The notes under the pieces: model-generated
Database searches by the model: none
What the model was told of the DNA's origin: nothing
The model's input: only the letters and a program-made list of their open reading frames with translations
Shown: piece after piece, positions 50,065-59,197 of the stretch
Position numbering within the stretch: the stretch's first letter is position 1
Layout: every line of letters starts with the position of its first letter
Made by a program: the position numbers and the translations under genes
NCBI RefSeq assembly: GCF_004354015.1
Contig: NZ_SMRU01000005.1
Span: 62,001 to 126,000, forward strand
Direction: 5' to 3'
From: Arthrobacter terricola
Lineage (GTDB): Bacteria; Actinomycetota; Actinomycetes; Actinomycetales; Micrococcaceae
Length of the DNA: 64,000 nt

Positions 50065-51105
50065 TCATGACGACGCTGCTCCTGTTGGAGGCGTTCCCTT
50101 TCGAGGCGCTCCGGATGCGGCTAGGGGCAGGGAAATCTTCATGACGGTTCCCCGTGGTCCGCTCTTCTCGACGCCCACGGTTCCACCGGCGCCGGTGATG
50201 ATTTCACGGACCAGCGCGAGGCCGATTCCGAAGCTGCGTTGGCCGCGGGAGCCTTCGCCACGCAAACTTTCCGGCCTGGGCGTCCGCACGAAGCGCTCGA
50301 AGATCCGGGCCTGGTCAACTCCCTTGATGCCGGGTCCCGAGTCAGCGACGGTGACCACGGCCCTGTTGCCGAGTGCCGCCGTCGTGATTTCCACCCGGCC
50401 TCCCCGCGGCGTGTGCGCGAGCGCGTTGTCGGCGAGTGCGAGGAGCGCCCGCCTGAACGCGCTGCCGTCGATCGCCGCGAGCGGCCGCGAGGTTTGCGTC
50501 AGAGTGACGCTGACGCCCTGCTCCCCCGCGAGTTCCTGCAAACTGTCGACGACGGCGGACGCGACGGCGGCGAGATCGCTCGGCTCGACCGCGGCTCCCC
50601 GGGGCGAACCGGTGGCGGCCACGAGCAGCTCGTTGACGATTCCGGTGAGGGTGGCGGTGTCGCTGCGGATGCGTGCGAGGGCCTGTCCGGTGGCGGAGTC
50701 GGGCGCGGTGCCGCGTTGGGCGAGTTGGACGCGGGCGTCGAGGATTGCCAAGGGCGTGCGCAATTCGTGGCTCGCGTCCTGGACGAACCGCCGTTGCAAT
50801 GCCAAGGCGTCACCGAGGGGCCGGATGGCGCTCCGTGCGCTGAGCCAACCGATCGCGCCGGCGAGCACAATCCCTACAGCGCCCGCAACGATCATGGCCT
50901 TCAAAAGGTCCTTGGTGTCCAGGAAGGCATAGACCGAGTCGGGGTCCGAGGAACCGCGAACTCCGGGTTGGAGCGGCCTGTTGAAGAGGTAGATGGCGGC
51001 GGCCGCCAGCAGGATGAGCACCAGGACCGCGCAGGCTGCGCTGATCCGGGCGGCGATCTTCAGTGACGCCTTGCGGAGCGTCACCTGGTCAGTGTTCTCA
51101 CTCAT
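50065..51105 (-). CDS. Sensor histidine kinase of the DedA/PAP2 operon
   Basis: A 346-residue kinase with two membrane helices (about 15-38 and 73-95), little extracellular sequence between them, a HisKA domain with H in QDASHELRTPLAIL, and an ATPase domain ending in a GSRGQRSFGIGLALV box. There is no clear sensor domain, so the signal may be sensed in the membrane. Its gene follows the response regulator by 11 bases. Its C-terminal tail (AASGAPRKGTPPTGAASS) is disordered. Confidence 0.9.
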   Translation of the reverse strand: MSENTDQVTLRKASLKIAARISAACAVLVLILLAAAAIYLFNRPLQPGVRGSSDPDSVYAFLDTKDLLKAMIVAGAVGIVLAGAIGWLSARSAIRPLGDALALQRRFVQDASHELRTPLAILDARVQLAQRGTAPDSATGQALARIRSDTATLTGIVNELLVAATGSPRGAAVEPSDLAAVASAVVDSLQELAGEQGVSVTLTQTSRPLAAIDGSAFRRALLALADNALAHTPRGGRVEITTAALGNRAVVTVADSGPGIKGVDQARIFERFVRTPRPESLRGEGSRGQRSFGIGLALVREIITGAGGTVGVEKSGPRGTVMKISLPLAASGAPRKGTPPTGAASS

Positions 51106-51116
51106 GGCGGAGGTTC

Positions 51117-51791
51117 TCAGTCATGGGGCTCGCCGATCTGGTAGCCGAGGCCGTGGACGGTGCGGATCACCGCTTTGGATATTTTCCGGCGCAAATGATG
51201 GACGTAAGTGTCGATGACGCCGGGTTGGTCCGTCGGATGAAACAGGGTACTGATGAGTTCTTCGCGGGTGAAGACCCGCTCCGGTTCGCTCGCCAGCGCC
51301 TCCAACAGGGACGCTTCCTTCGCCGTCAGCGTGACTACGGGACCGTACGTCGAGCGCATGGAGCGGGCACCGGCGTCGAACTCCCAATCCCCGATGCCGA
51401 GGGTCGCGGGCGGCCGGCCGTACGTCCTGGTGAGGGCGCGCAAGCGTGCGGCCAGTTCCAGGGCGTCGAACGGTTTGCTCATGTAGTCGTTCGCGCCGGC
51501 GTCGAGCCCGCGGATCTTCTCCTCGGTGGCGCCCAAGGCGGTCAGGATGAGGATGGGGGTGGCAATTCCCTTGGACCGCAGGGCCGACACCAACGCGATA
51601 CCGTCCAGGAGGGGAAGCCCGCGGTCTATGACCATGGCGTCCCACACCTGCGTCAGGCCAAGGTGGAGGCCGTCCTGGCCGTTGACGGCAAGGTGGACCG
51701 AGAAGTCGTCCTCAAGCAGTTCGGCGATGAGTGGACCCAGGGCGGCGTCGTCTTCAACCAGGAGGATGGAAGGACGCTCAGCTGTTGTCAT
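51117..51791 (-). CDS. Response regulator of the DedA/PAP2 operon, OmpR/PhoB family
   Basis: A 224-residue regulator. Receiver acid pair ED at 13-14, phospho-accepting D56 in AMVIDRGLPLLDG, the conserved lysine in NDYMSKPFDALEL, then a winged helix ending RTVHGLGYQIG. It lies 27 bases after the DedA gene and 11 before its kinase. It probably responds to envelope state, given the neighbours (inference). Confidence 0.92.
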   Translation of the reverse strand: MTTAERPSILLVEDDAALGPLIAELLEDDFSVHLAVNGQDGLHLGLTQVWDAMVIDRGLPLLDGIALVSALRSKGIATPILILTALGATEEKIRGLDAGANDYMSKPFDALELAARLRALTRTYGRPPATLGIGDWEFDAGARSMRSTYGPVVTLTAKEASLLEALASEPERVFTREELISTLFHPTDQPGVIDTYVHHLRRKISKAVIRTVHGLGYQIGEPHD

Positions 51792-51818
51792 GGGTCCATT
51801 CTTCCCCGACGTGCGGGA

Positions 51819-52472
51819 CTACTCGCCCGCACGCCCGTCCACGGCGCCCACGGTGTTGTCTTCAGTATCGGCAGCGGCCGCTGCAGCCGCCTTCCGGCGC
51901 TTCAGGAACTCGACTCCCCACGGCAGCACCGAGACCAGGACCATGATCACGGCGATGACGTCGATGTTCTTGGCGACAAACTCGAAGTGGCCCAACCACG
52001 CGCCGAGCAGGGTCACGGATGTTCCCCAAATCACGGCCCCCGCAATGTTCCACAAGGTGAAGGACTTGTAGCCATAGCGCGCAGCACCGGCAGCCAGCGG
52101 GGCGAACGTCCGCACCACGGGAACGAAGCGGGCCAGCACGATGGCCGGGCCGCCACGCCGCGCGAAGAAGTCCTCGGCCGCTTGCAAGTGGGCGGTTTTC
52201 ATGACTTTGGCGTCATCCTTGAACCAGCGCCTGCCGAACCTGCGGCCCAGCAAGTAGCCGACCTGGTCCCCCGCGACGGCGGCCACCGAGACGATGGCGA
52301 TCAACACCGGCAAGCCGACCTGCAGTTGCTGGTGCAGCAGTCCCGCGGTGAACAACAAGGAGTCACCCGGCAGGAAAGGGAAGAGCAGCCCGGACTCGAT
52401 GAACACAATGAGAGCGACGATGCCCAAGGCTGCGGGCCCGAGGCCCTGGAGGAGAGTCGTAGGATCAAACAT
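51819..52472 (-). CDS. DedA-family membrane protein
   Basis: A 217-residue SNARE-associated/DedA membrane protein with four to five helices. The key motif is LARFVPVVRTFAPLAAGAARY, containing the conserved Arg residues. DedA proteins (UptA type) are now known to translocate undecaprenyl phosphate or other polar lipids. The start overlaps the stop of the PAP2 gene by one base (TGATG). With PAP2 it may recycle the C55 carrier. Confidence 0.92.
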   Translation of the reverse strand: MFDPTTLLQGLGPAALGIVALIVFIESGLLFPFLPGDSLLFTAGLLHQQLQVGLPVLIAIVSVAAVAGDQVGYLLGRRFGRRWFKDDAKVMKTAHLQAAEDFFARRGGPAIVLARFVPVVRTFAPLAAGAARYGYKSFTLWNIAGAVIWGTSVTLLGAWLGHFEFVAKNIDVIAVIMVLVSVLPWGVEFLKRRKAAAAAAADTEDNTVGAVDGRAGE

Positions 52473-53281
52473 CAGGCTCCCCTGCCTTCCGGCGTGCCGT
52501 CGGCAATCGCGAGCCCCGGCGTAGCACCCCGCGCTGCGGCTTCGCCCTCCGTTGATCCCAGCAGACGCCGTTCCAGGATTCGTGGGGCGTACCGGTTCCA
52601 GAGCCCGGCCAAAGCGACGACGGCGGCAGTGGCGGCGAAGAAGGACGCGATCACATCACTGGGATAGTGGACCCCGATATAGAGCCTGGACCAGGCGACA
52701 ACCACCGCGACGATGGCCCCGGCCCACGCGGTGAACGTGGCCCAGCGCGTTCCCCGGACCAGGAAGTACACGGCGAACGCGAGCGCTACGGCGAAGCTCG
52801 TGTGTCCGCTCGGAAAGCTGTTGGAACCCGTTTCAGGGGCAAGGGGGTCAAACAGCAGGGCGGGATTCGGCCGGTGGCGGGCAACGATGAGTTTGAACAC
52901 TTCGCTGGCCGCCCAGCCCGAGCATGCGACCAGCACGAACATGGTTGTCCGGACCAAGGATTTGCGGACCGCGAAAAGATACAACGCGATCACGAAGATA
53001 ACGCAAGCTCCGCCAACAGGCCCGAAGAGCGTATTGATGGTCATCGCCACCGCCGTCAGCGCCGCGATGTGGTGCAGGCTCAGGTCCTGGTCCACGCCGA
53101 GCTCGCTGGTGGTCACGCCCGGCATCGTTTTCACAGTGAAGCCGATGGCGAGGACCAACGCTGAGAGCACAATCGCCCACAAGAGCCAGTATTTAGGCTG
53201 CGGCAGCAGCGGCACCCTTTCGCGGACGACGGCGGAAGCGCGGCCTTCCGGGGAAGCGTTCCGGTTGACGGGTAGTGGCAT
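52472..53281 (-). CDS. PAP2-superfamily phosphatase (undecaprenyl-diphosphatase-like)
   Basis: A 269-residue membrane phosphatase. The three PAP2 motifs are complete: KLIVARHRP (K-x6-RP), FPSGHTSFA (PSGH) and SRLYIGVHYPSD (SR-x5-H-x3-D). Members hydrolyse undecaprenyl diphosphate or phosphatidate outside the membrane. It heads a minus-strand group PAP2, DedA, response regulator, histidine kinase. Acid motifs and helices give a lipid phosphatase, but the substrate is inferred. Confidence 0.91.
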   Translation of the reverse strand: MPLPVNRNASPEGRASAVVRERVPLLPQPKYWLLWAIVLSALVLAIGFTVKTMPGVTTSELGVDQDLSLHHIAALTAVAMTINTLFGPVGGACVIFVIALYLFAVRKSLVRTTMFVLVACSGWAASEVFKLIVARHRPNPALLFDPLAPETGSNSFPSGHTSFAVALAFAVYFLVRGTRWATFTAWAGAIVAVVVAWSRLYIGVHYPSDVIASFFAATAAVVALAGLWNRYAPRILERRLLGSTEGEAAARGATPGLAIADGTPEGRGA

Positions 53282-53454
53282 GAGATTCTCCAGCTCGGGG
53301 TCGCGGCCGTTGGCGGCCTGTTTCCAGCTTCCCCCCAGCCGTTTAAGAAGCTCTTAAGAACTTCCAGGCGGGCTGCAAGAGCTTCCCCTTGACCCCGTGC
53401 GGAGGCGGCACGAGAGTTGAGGAACTATTGTCGGCTGATTCAAAGGATTTTGGA

Positions 53455-54240
53455 ATGTCCGAATTTGCGAACTCGAAAGACGGAACCCGCATCGCTTACG
53501 AGCGGCACGGCGACGGACCGGCAGTCATCCTGGTGGGGGGAGCCATGCAGTTCCGGGGGTTCGATCCCACCACGGTGGAAATGGGAAAGCAGCTCGCCGC
53601 ACAAGGCTTCACTGTCTTGAACTATGACCGGCGCGGCCGGGGCGAAAGCGCCGAGACCAGCTCATTCACCTTGCAGGACGAACTCGACGACCTCTCCGCA
53701 CTCATCGAGGTCGCCGGAGGCGAAGCCGCGCTCTACGGAAGCTCGTCCGGCGGCGCCATCTCCTTGGCGGCGGCAGCGGCCGGACTTCCCGTCACGAAGC
53801 TGGCCCTCTGGGAAGTGCCGCTACGGGCCGAGCTGGGCACCGACGGCGCAGAGTTCCTCGCCGGCCTTCGCGAGCGCATCGGTTCCGGAGACAAAGCCGG
53901 CACCATCGAGTACTTCATGAAGGACATGCCGCCGGAATGGCTGGCGGGCGCCAAGAACAGCCCGGGTTGGCCGATCATGATGGAAATCGGCCCCAGCCTC
54001 TCAGCGGATTCCGAATCCCTCGCTTGGACCCAATCCGCGCCGCGCGCCGAGCTTTGGTCCGGCGTCAAGCAGCCCACCTTGGTCCTCCTCGGCGAACAAA
54101 CGCAAACGATCATGACGGAAGCGGCCGACGCAATCACGGCCAACATCCCGGGAGCCGCCAAGAAGACCATTCCCGGCGCAAACCACAGTTGGGAACCGAA
54201 AGTCATGGCGGGCGCTCTGGCTGAATTCTTCGCCGAGTAG
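53455..54240 (+). CDS. Alpha/beta hydrolase
   Basis: A 261-residue alpha/beta hydrolase. The nucleophile elbow is YGSSSGGAIS (Ser in GSSSG), the oxyanion region is GGAMQFRGFD and the catalytic histidine lies in PGANHSWEPK. The start is the ATG at 53455 with AAGGA upstream, not the longer frame that begins 66 bases earlier. The nearest known group is esterase/haloperoxidase-like; substrate unknown. It runs into the next gene with 27 bases between. Confidence 0.88.
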   Translation: MSEFANSKDGTRIAYERHGDGPAVILVGGAMQFRGFDPTTVEMGKQLAAQGFTVLNYDRRGRGESAETSSFTLQDELDDLSALIEVAGGEAALYGSSSGGAISLAAAAAGLPVTKLALWEVPLRAELGTDGAEFLAGLRERIGSGDKAGTIEYFMKDMPPEWLAGAKNSPGWPIMMEIGPSLSADSESLAWTQSAPRAELWSGVKQPTLVLLGEQTQTIMTEAADAITANIPGAAKKTIPGANHSWEPKVMAGALAEFFAE

Positions 54241-54267
54241 GACGCCGAGCGGGCTGGTGGGCTGAGC

Positions 54268-55164
54268 GTGGAGGACCTGGCAGGGATCGCCGTCGAGCTC
54301 TATACCTTGGTTCCGTCCGCGTTCACGGCGGCCAGGAGCGCCCGTGCCAAGGACGCCAAATCGTCCGGGGACAAGGAACTGGCGCAACAGATCACGCGCC
54401 TGCCCAAGCCCTCGACGTCGGCGTGGGCCGTCAACCTGCTGGTGCGGAACCGTGCCAAGGAGTTCGCCGGGGTCTTGGAACTCGGGACCGCGCTCGTGGC
54501 GGCGACCGAGCAACAAGACGCCGAGCGCCTGCGTGCACTCGGCCAGCAGCGCCCGCGGGTGCTGGCTGCCGCCGTCGAGCAGGCCAGGAACGCGGCCGAA
54601 GGACAGGGCGTCAAGGTGAGCGGCGCTGCCGCGATGGAAGTCGAGGCGACCCTGCGGGCTGCCATGTCCGATCCCGGCGCGGCGGGCGCGGTCCGCAGTG
54701 GGCGGTTGGTGCGGGCGTTGTCGACGGACGGGATCGAGGCCGTGGACCTCACTGACGCCGTCGCGGTGCCGGATTCCTTGATGGAACCGCTGCCGGTTCC
54801 GAGCGTCCCTAGCCCGGTGGAAGCGCCCGACGACGGCGGGCCGGAGCGCGTCCGTGCGGAACGCGAACGCGAGCGCGAAAAAGCGCGGGCGGCACTTGCG
54901 GAAGCCGAAAGGACTGCGGAGGAGGCCGACGTCGAACTCGCCAAAGCGGAGCGGGAAAAGGACGAGGCGATGCGCCGCGGCGAACGGCTTGCCGCTGACG
55001 TCAAGGCCGCCAAGGACAGGCTTGCCGCGCTGCAGCAAGAGCTCGCGTCGACGGAGTGGGCTGTGACGATGGCCGAGCGGAACCGTAGGGTGGCGGCCCG
55101 TCTGGCCAGCCAGGAACGCCGGACCGCGGAAACCGCGCGAAGACGGCTTGAGGGATTGCTGTAG
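54268..55164 (+). CDS. Coiled-coil hypothetical protein
   Basis: A 298-residue Ala/Glu/Arg-rich protein of the kind conserved in actinobacteria without known function. The first 130 residues are globular and helical (LAQQITRLPKPSTSAWAVNL), a Pro-rich hinge is near 175-190, and residues 192-298 form a long charged coiled coil with many heptads (EREREREKARAALAEAERTA). The start is GTG. It follows the hydrolase by 27 bases and may be co-transcribed. No motif suggests an enzyme. Confidence 0.65.
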   Translation: MEDLAGIAVELYTLVPSAFTAARSARAKDAKSSGDKELAQQITRLPKPSTSAWAVNLLVRNRAKEFAGVLELGTALVAATEQQDAERLRALGQQRPRVLAAAVEQARNAAEGQGVKVSGAAAMEVEATLRAAMSDPGAAGAVRSGRLVRALSTDGIEAVDLTDAVAVPDSLMEPLPVPSVPSPVEAPDDGGPERVRAEREREREKARAALAEAERTAEEADVELAKAEREKDEAMRRGERLAADVKAAKDRLAALQQELASTEWAVTMAERNRRVAARLASQERRTAETARRRLEGLL

Positions 55165-55179
55165 GCGGATGCGGCACCA

Positions 55180-55195
55180 GTCCGATATACCGGAC
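55180..55195. promoter_or_regulatory. IclR operator copy 1
   Basis: GTCCGATATACCGGAC, an inverted repeat (5-bp arms, 6-base centre), 23 bases before the IclR ATG. An exact copy is at 57636. It fits autoregulation. Confidence 0.8.
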
Positions 55196-55218
55196 AATTG
55201 GCGGCGTATTCTGGGACG

Positions 55219-56058
55219 ATGAACAGTCATGCCTTGCGGCCGAAGTCGCCCGCCGCGACGCAAGTGTTGGCGGTTCTGAGGTACGTCGCGGGACAGGCCG
55301 GGCCGGTCAGCGCGTCCATCATTGCCCGCGATGTTGGCCTCCCCCGCTCCACCACCTACCAACTCATTGCTTCGCTGATCGACGATGGGTTCCTGGTCCA
55401 CCTGCCCGAGGAACGCAAGTATGCCCTCGGAGTGACCGCCCATGAGCTCGGGACAGGGTATTCGCGGCAAGCTCCGATCCAGCGAATCGCACGCCACCCG
55501 CTCTCCCGGCTCGTCGCCCGGACCCGGCGGACCGCTCATTTGGCCGTGATGCACGGCCGTGACGTGGTGTACGTCATTGAGGAACGTGCACCACGCCAAC
55601 GGCCCCTGGTCACGGACACGGGCGTCCGGCTCCCTGCCCACCTGACCGCCAGCGGTCGGGCGATGATGGCCCAAATGGACCCCTCCCAAGTGGCAGCGCT
55701 CTTTCCCGGCCCGGAGGCCTTCGCAGAACGCCACAGCAACGGTCCGCAGTCCTTGCCCGCATTGCAGGACCTGTTGGCGCGGGCCCGGTCACTCGGATAC
55801 GCATGGGAGCAGGACGAGGTCACCGAAGGGTTTTCCTCCGTCGCCGTCGCTGTCCTCGACCGGCAGCGCTATCCCGTGGCCAGCGTGACGCTGACGGTGT
55901 CGAACCGTGCCTTTCCCGGCGGCACACGGCGCCGAGACCAGGACTCCGAGACCGCCGAAGAACGGGCAATCCGCATCGAAGACCTTGCGCGCGAATGGGT
56001 TCCGGAAGTCACGAGGTGCGCCAGGGAAATTTCCCGAAGGCTCGGCACCCAGGCCTAG
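55219..56058 (+). CDS. IclR-family regulator of purine/pyrimidine transport
   Basis: A 279-residue IclR regulator: N-terminal winged helix (SASIIARDVGLPRSTTYQLI, about residues 29-48) and a C-terminal ligand-binding domain (DTGVRLPAHLTASGRAMMAQ). The ATG at 55219 is preferred over a TTG 21 bases upstream, as GGGACG precedes it. The stop overlaps by four bases with the stop of the convergent NCS1 transporter. It probably binds the 16-bp operators and controls both transporters. Confidence 0.9.
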   Translation: MNSHALRPKSPAATQVLAVLRYVAGQAGPVSASIIARDVGLPRSTTYQLIASLIDDGFLVHLPEERKYALGVTAHELGTGYSRQAPIQRIARHPLSRLVARTRRTAHLAVMHGRDVVYVIEERAPRQRPLVTDTGVRLPAHLTASGRAMMAQMDPSQVAALFPGPEAFAERHSNGPQSLPALQDLLARARSLGYAWEQDEVTEGFSSVAVAVLDRQRYPVASVTLTVSNRAFPGGTRRRDQDSETAEERAIRIEDLAREWVPEVTRCAREISRRLGTQA

Positions 56059-57536
56059 GCTGTCGCGGTGTCGGCCACGGAGCCCTCGAGGGAATCGTTT
56101 GCGTCCGAGCCGAGTTCCGTCGGGTAGATCATGTGCGACGGCGCCGTGGAATTCCGCTTCGCCAAGGGGTAGAACACCAGCGCCGTGACCACGAGTCCCA
56201 CGAGCCAGGAAATATCGGCACCGCCCAGCAAGTCGGTCATGGGGCCGGTGTAGAGGGTCTGGGCGAGGAACGGAATCTGGGCAACGATGCCGATCCCGTA
56301 GCTGAACAGGGCGGTCTTGTTCCAGCGGCCATAGCGTCCGTTGACGTTGTAGAGGGCCGGGATGTCCACCTTTTCCTTGGAAATGAGGTAGTAGTCCACC
56401 AGGTTGATGGAGCTCCAGGGGATGAACACCATGAGCAGGAGCAGGACGAAGTTCTTGAAGTTCGCGATGAAATCGGGCGACGCCAGCACGGCGATGAGCA
56501 CGGAGAGTCCAATGAAACCAATGACATAGGCGAAGCGAGTCCAGGAAGCGACCACTGACTTGCGCGTGAACGCCGTGACCGAGGTCAGCATGGTCATGTA
56601 GCCGCCGTAGGCGTTGAGGGTGTTGACGGTCAGCTTTCCAGTCACGATGACCAGGTAGATGACCACCGCGATCACTCCGCCGCCGCTCAGGTTTCCAAGG
56701 AAGGCGACCTGTCCGTCCAGGAAGCGGGATCCCTTGGGCAAGGCCAAGGCGGCAAACAATGCGCCAAGCGTCATGGACCACTGGGAACCGAGCACGGTCC
56801 CCAGGTAGGCCGACATGAACGTCTTGCGCGCCGGGGTGCTGGCGGGCAGGTACCGGGAGTAGTCGGCAACATACGGGCCGTAGGTCAATTGCCATCCGGC
56901 GCCCAGCGAAATGGCCAGCAGGAAGGTGGGGAACTCGAAGGTGCCCGGGGCCAGCAGCGCGCCGACGTCCTGGCTGGCGAGCAGCTTGATGCCAAGGTAG
57001 GTGAAGCCGAGGACGCCGACAATGGTGGCGATCCGGCCGAGCATGTGGATGTATTTGTAGCCGAGGGTGGCCACGAGCACTGTCAGCGCGCCGAAGAGGA
57101 CCATGCCGACGGCGGGAGTGCCGGTCTGCAGGATCTGGTCCACGGCCTGGCCCGCGAGCACGGTCCCGGTGGCGGCGAATCCGAGGTACATGACAACCAC
57201 CAGCACCAAGGGAATCACGGCCCCGAAAATCCCGAACTGCGCGCGGCTGGAGATCATTTGCGGCAGGCCGAGCTTCGGTCCCTGGGCTGCGTGGAGCGCC
57301 ATGACCGCACCGCCCAGGAGGTTCCCGAGGAGGAGGCCGATGATCGCCCACAAGGCGTCGGCGCCGAACAGCACGGCCAAGGCGCCATCGACAATGGCCG
57401 TGATCTGCATGTTCGCTCCGAACCAGAGCGTGAACTGCTGGGCCGGAGAGCCGTGCCGTTCATTTTCCGGGACAAAGTCAATGGAGCGGCGCTCTACGCG
57501 CGCTCCGCTTGTTCCCGCTTTTCCTGTGGCTTGCAT
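56055..57536 (-). CDS. NCS1-family nucleobase transporter A
   Basis: A 493-residue cation-nucleobase symporter with twelve predicted helices, CodB/PurP-like. The N-terminal ERRSIDFVPENERHGSPAQQ and ARKTFMSAYLGTVLGSQWSM are typical of the NCS1 group (cytosine, allantoin, hydantoin or purine). It ends beside the IclR gene and diverges from transporter B. Substrate cannot be read; guanine or cytosine type is possible. Confidence 0.9.
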   Translation of the reverse strand: MQATGKAGTSGARVERRSIDFVPENERHGSPAQQFTLWFGANMQITAIVDGALAVLFGADALWAIIGLLLGNLLGGAVMALHAAQGPKLGLPQMISSRAQFGIFGAVIPLVLVVVMYLGFAATGTVLAGQAVDQILQTGTPAVGMVLFGALTVLVATLGYKYIHMLGRIATIVGVLGFTYLGIKLLASQDVGALLAPGTFEFPTFLLAISLGAGWQLTYGPYVADYSRYLPASTPARKTFMSAYLGTVLGSQWSMTLGALFAALALPKGSRFLDGQVAFLGNLSGGGVIAVVIYLVIVTGKLTVNTLNAYGGYMTMLTSVTAFTRKSVVASWTRFAYVIGFIGLSVLIAVLASPDFIANFKNFVLLLLMVFIPWSSINLVDYYLISKEKVDIPALYNVNGRYGRWNKTALFSYGIGIVAQIPFLAQTLYTGPMTDLLGGADISWLVGLVVTALVFYPLAKRNSTAPSHMIYPTELGSDANDSLEGSVADTATA

Positions 57537-57635
57537 GCCTGATCCTCACTTTGGCAACCAAATTCCGATGTCCCCAACTGAGAATCAATCAGAGCATGCG
57601 ATGTGACCGTGATCACCGGAAAGCGCTGTTTTCTT

Positions 57636-57651
57636 GTCCGATATACCGGAC
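57636..57651. promoter_or_regulatory. IclR operator copy 2
   Basis: Exact copy of GTCCGATATACCGGAC, 73 bases before transporter B and 100 bases from transporter A. It lies in the spacer shared by the two divergent transporters. Confidence 0.85.
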
Positions 57652-57723
57652 GATAGACGCCGGCCTACTCCCGTTGTGCTAAACCAGAGCAAGGATGCAT
57701 TGCGGCGTCTAAGGAGATGCACC

Positions 57724-59175
57724 ATGAGCGCGATGACGGACAAGGGATCGGGCCGCGGACTGGAGGTCCGGTCGATCGACTACGTACCGCTGAACGAGCG
57801 GCACGGCAAGGTTTCGCACATCGGACCGCTATGGTTCGTCAGCAACGCCCAGATCGCCACCCTCGCCGTGGGACTCATCAGCATCACCACTGGTGGCAAC
57901 CTCATCTGGTCCTTGCTCGCGATAGCCATCGGGGTCCTGGTCGGCACGCTGTTCATGGCAGCCCACTCATCGCAGGGTCCCACGCTCGGCTTGCCGCAGA
58001 TGATCCAGTCCCGCCCGCAATTCGGCTACATCGGCGCCCTGCTGGTGTGGCTGTTCGCCTATCTGCAATACGCCGGATTCAACATCTTCAACACCATCCT
58101 CGCGAGCCAGGCAGTGAACGAATCGATCAACGTCGGCTCGGAGACCCTCTGGCTCTGGGTGATCACCATCATTGCCGTGGTTGTGGCGCTCTTCGGTTAC
58201 GACCTCATCCACGCCTTCGAGCGCTACCTGACCTACTTGACCATCGCCATGCTCGCATTGCTCACGGTGGCAGCCTTCAAACTCGCCATCCCCGCCGGTG
58301 CCTACAACCTGGCCGACTTCCACCTCGTCCCGTTCCTCGGCCAATTGGGAGTTGCCGCCGGTTACCAGATCTCCTGGGCCATCTACGTCTCGGACTACTC
58401 CCGTTACCTTCCGCCGTCCAGCGGACGCGGAACCTTCCGGTGGACGTTCTGGGGCAGCGCCCTCGGCGGTATCTGGGTGATGTTCCTCGGTTCGTACATC
58501 GGCGCGGCCGCGGGCGAGAACTTCGAGACCATCGGCTCCATCAAATCCACCGCGGACCAACTCTTCGGCGGGTTCGGCGCCATCGCCTTGTTCATCGCGG
58601 CCCTGGGCTTGTTGTCCGTGACCGCCCTGAACATGTACGGCGGTTCGCTCACGCTGATCTCGTCCATCGATAGCCTTCGCCAGATCCGGCCCACGTTGCG
58701 GCTCCGGATCATCACGATCGGCATCACGGCCCTCATTTCCGTGGTCCTGGCCAACCTTGCGTCATCGGATTTCCTGACCAACTTCAATGACTTCCTGCTG
58801 CTGGTCCTGTACTTCTTCATTCCCTGGACCGCGGTCAACCTCACCGACTACTTCATTGTCCGCAAGGGCCACTACGCCATCGCGGAGATCTTCAAACCCG
58901 ACGGCATTTATGGACGGTGGGGTTGGCCCGGAATCATCGCCTACCTCGTGGGCTTCGCGGTGATGATCCCGTTCTTCTCTGCGGGCAAGCTCTTCGTCGG
59001 GTTCATTGCGCAGGCCATGCAGGGCACGGACATCTCCTTGTTCGTCGGATTGCCGGTCTCGGCCGTGCTCTACTGGCTGCTCACCAGGCGAATCGATGTG
59101 GAGGGCGAGACCCGGCTGGCCAAAGCCGAGGCCGAAGCGCTCGAGGCCGCGGCGCACGAACACATCCTGCCGTAG
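57724..59175 (+). CDS. NCS1-family nucleobase transporter B
   Basis: A 483-residue NCS1 transporter. It shares the N-terminal signature (VRSIDYVPLNERHGKVSHIG) and helix pattern with transporter A but is clearly diverged, so they are old paralogues with perhaps different substrates. The start is the ATG at 57724, eight bases after AAGGAG; the longer frame starts inside the operator region. No catabolic gene (deaminase, hydantoinase) is next to it in this window. Confidence 0.9.
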   Translation: MSAMTDKGSGRGLEVRSIDYVPLNERHGKVSHIGPLWFVSNAQIATLAVGLISITTGGNLIWSLLAIAIGVLVGTLFMAAHSSQGPTLGLPQMIQSRPQFGYIGALLVWLFAYLQYAGFNIFNTILASQAVNESINVGSETLWLWVITIIAVVVALFGYDLIHAFERYLTYLTIAMLALLTVAAFKLAIPAGAYNLADFHLVPFLGQLGVAAGYQISWAIYVSDYSRYLPPSSGRGTFRWTFWGSALGGIWVMFLGSYIGAAAGENFETIGSIKSTADQLFGGFGAIALFIAALGLLSVTALNMYGGSLTLISSIDSLRQIRPTLRLRIITIGITALISVVLANLASSDFLTNFNDFLLLVLYFFIPWTAVNLTDYFIVRKGHYAIAEIFKPDGIYGRWGWPGIIAYLVGFAVMIPFFSAGKLFVGFIAQAMQGTDISLFVGLPVSAVLYWLLTRRIDVEGETRLAKAEAEALEAAAHEHILP

Positions 59176-59197
59176 CGCGCCGCGCGGCCAAGGCCCC

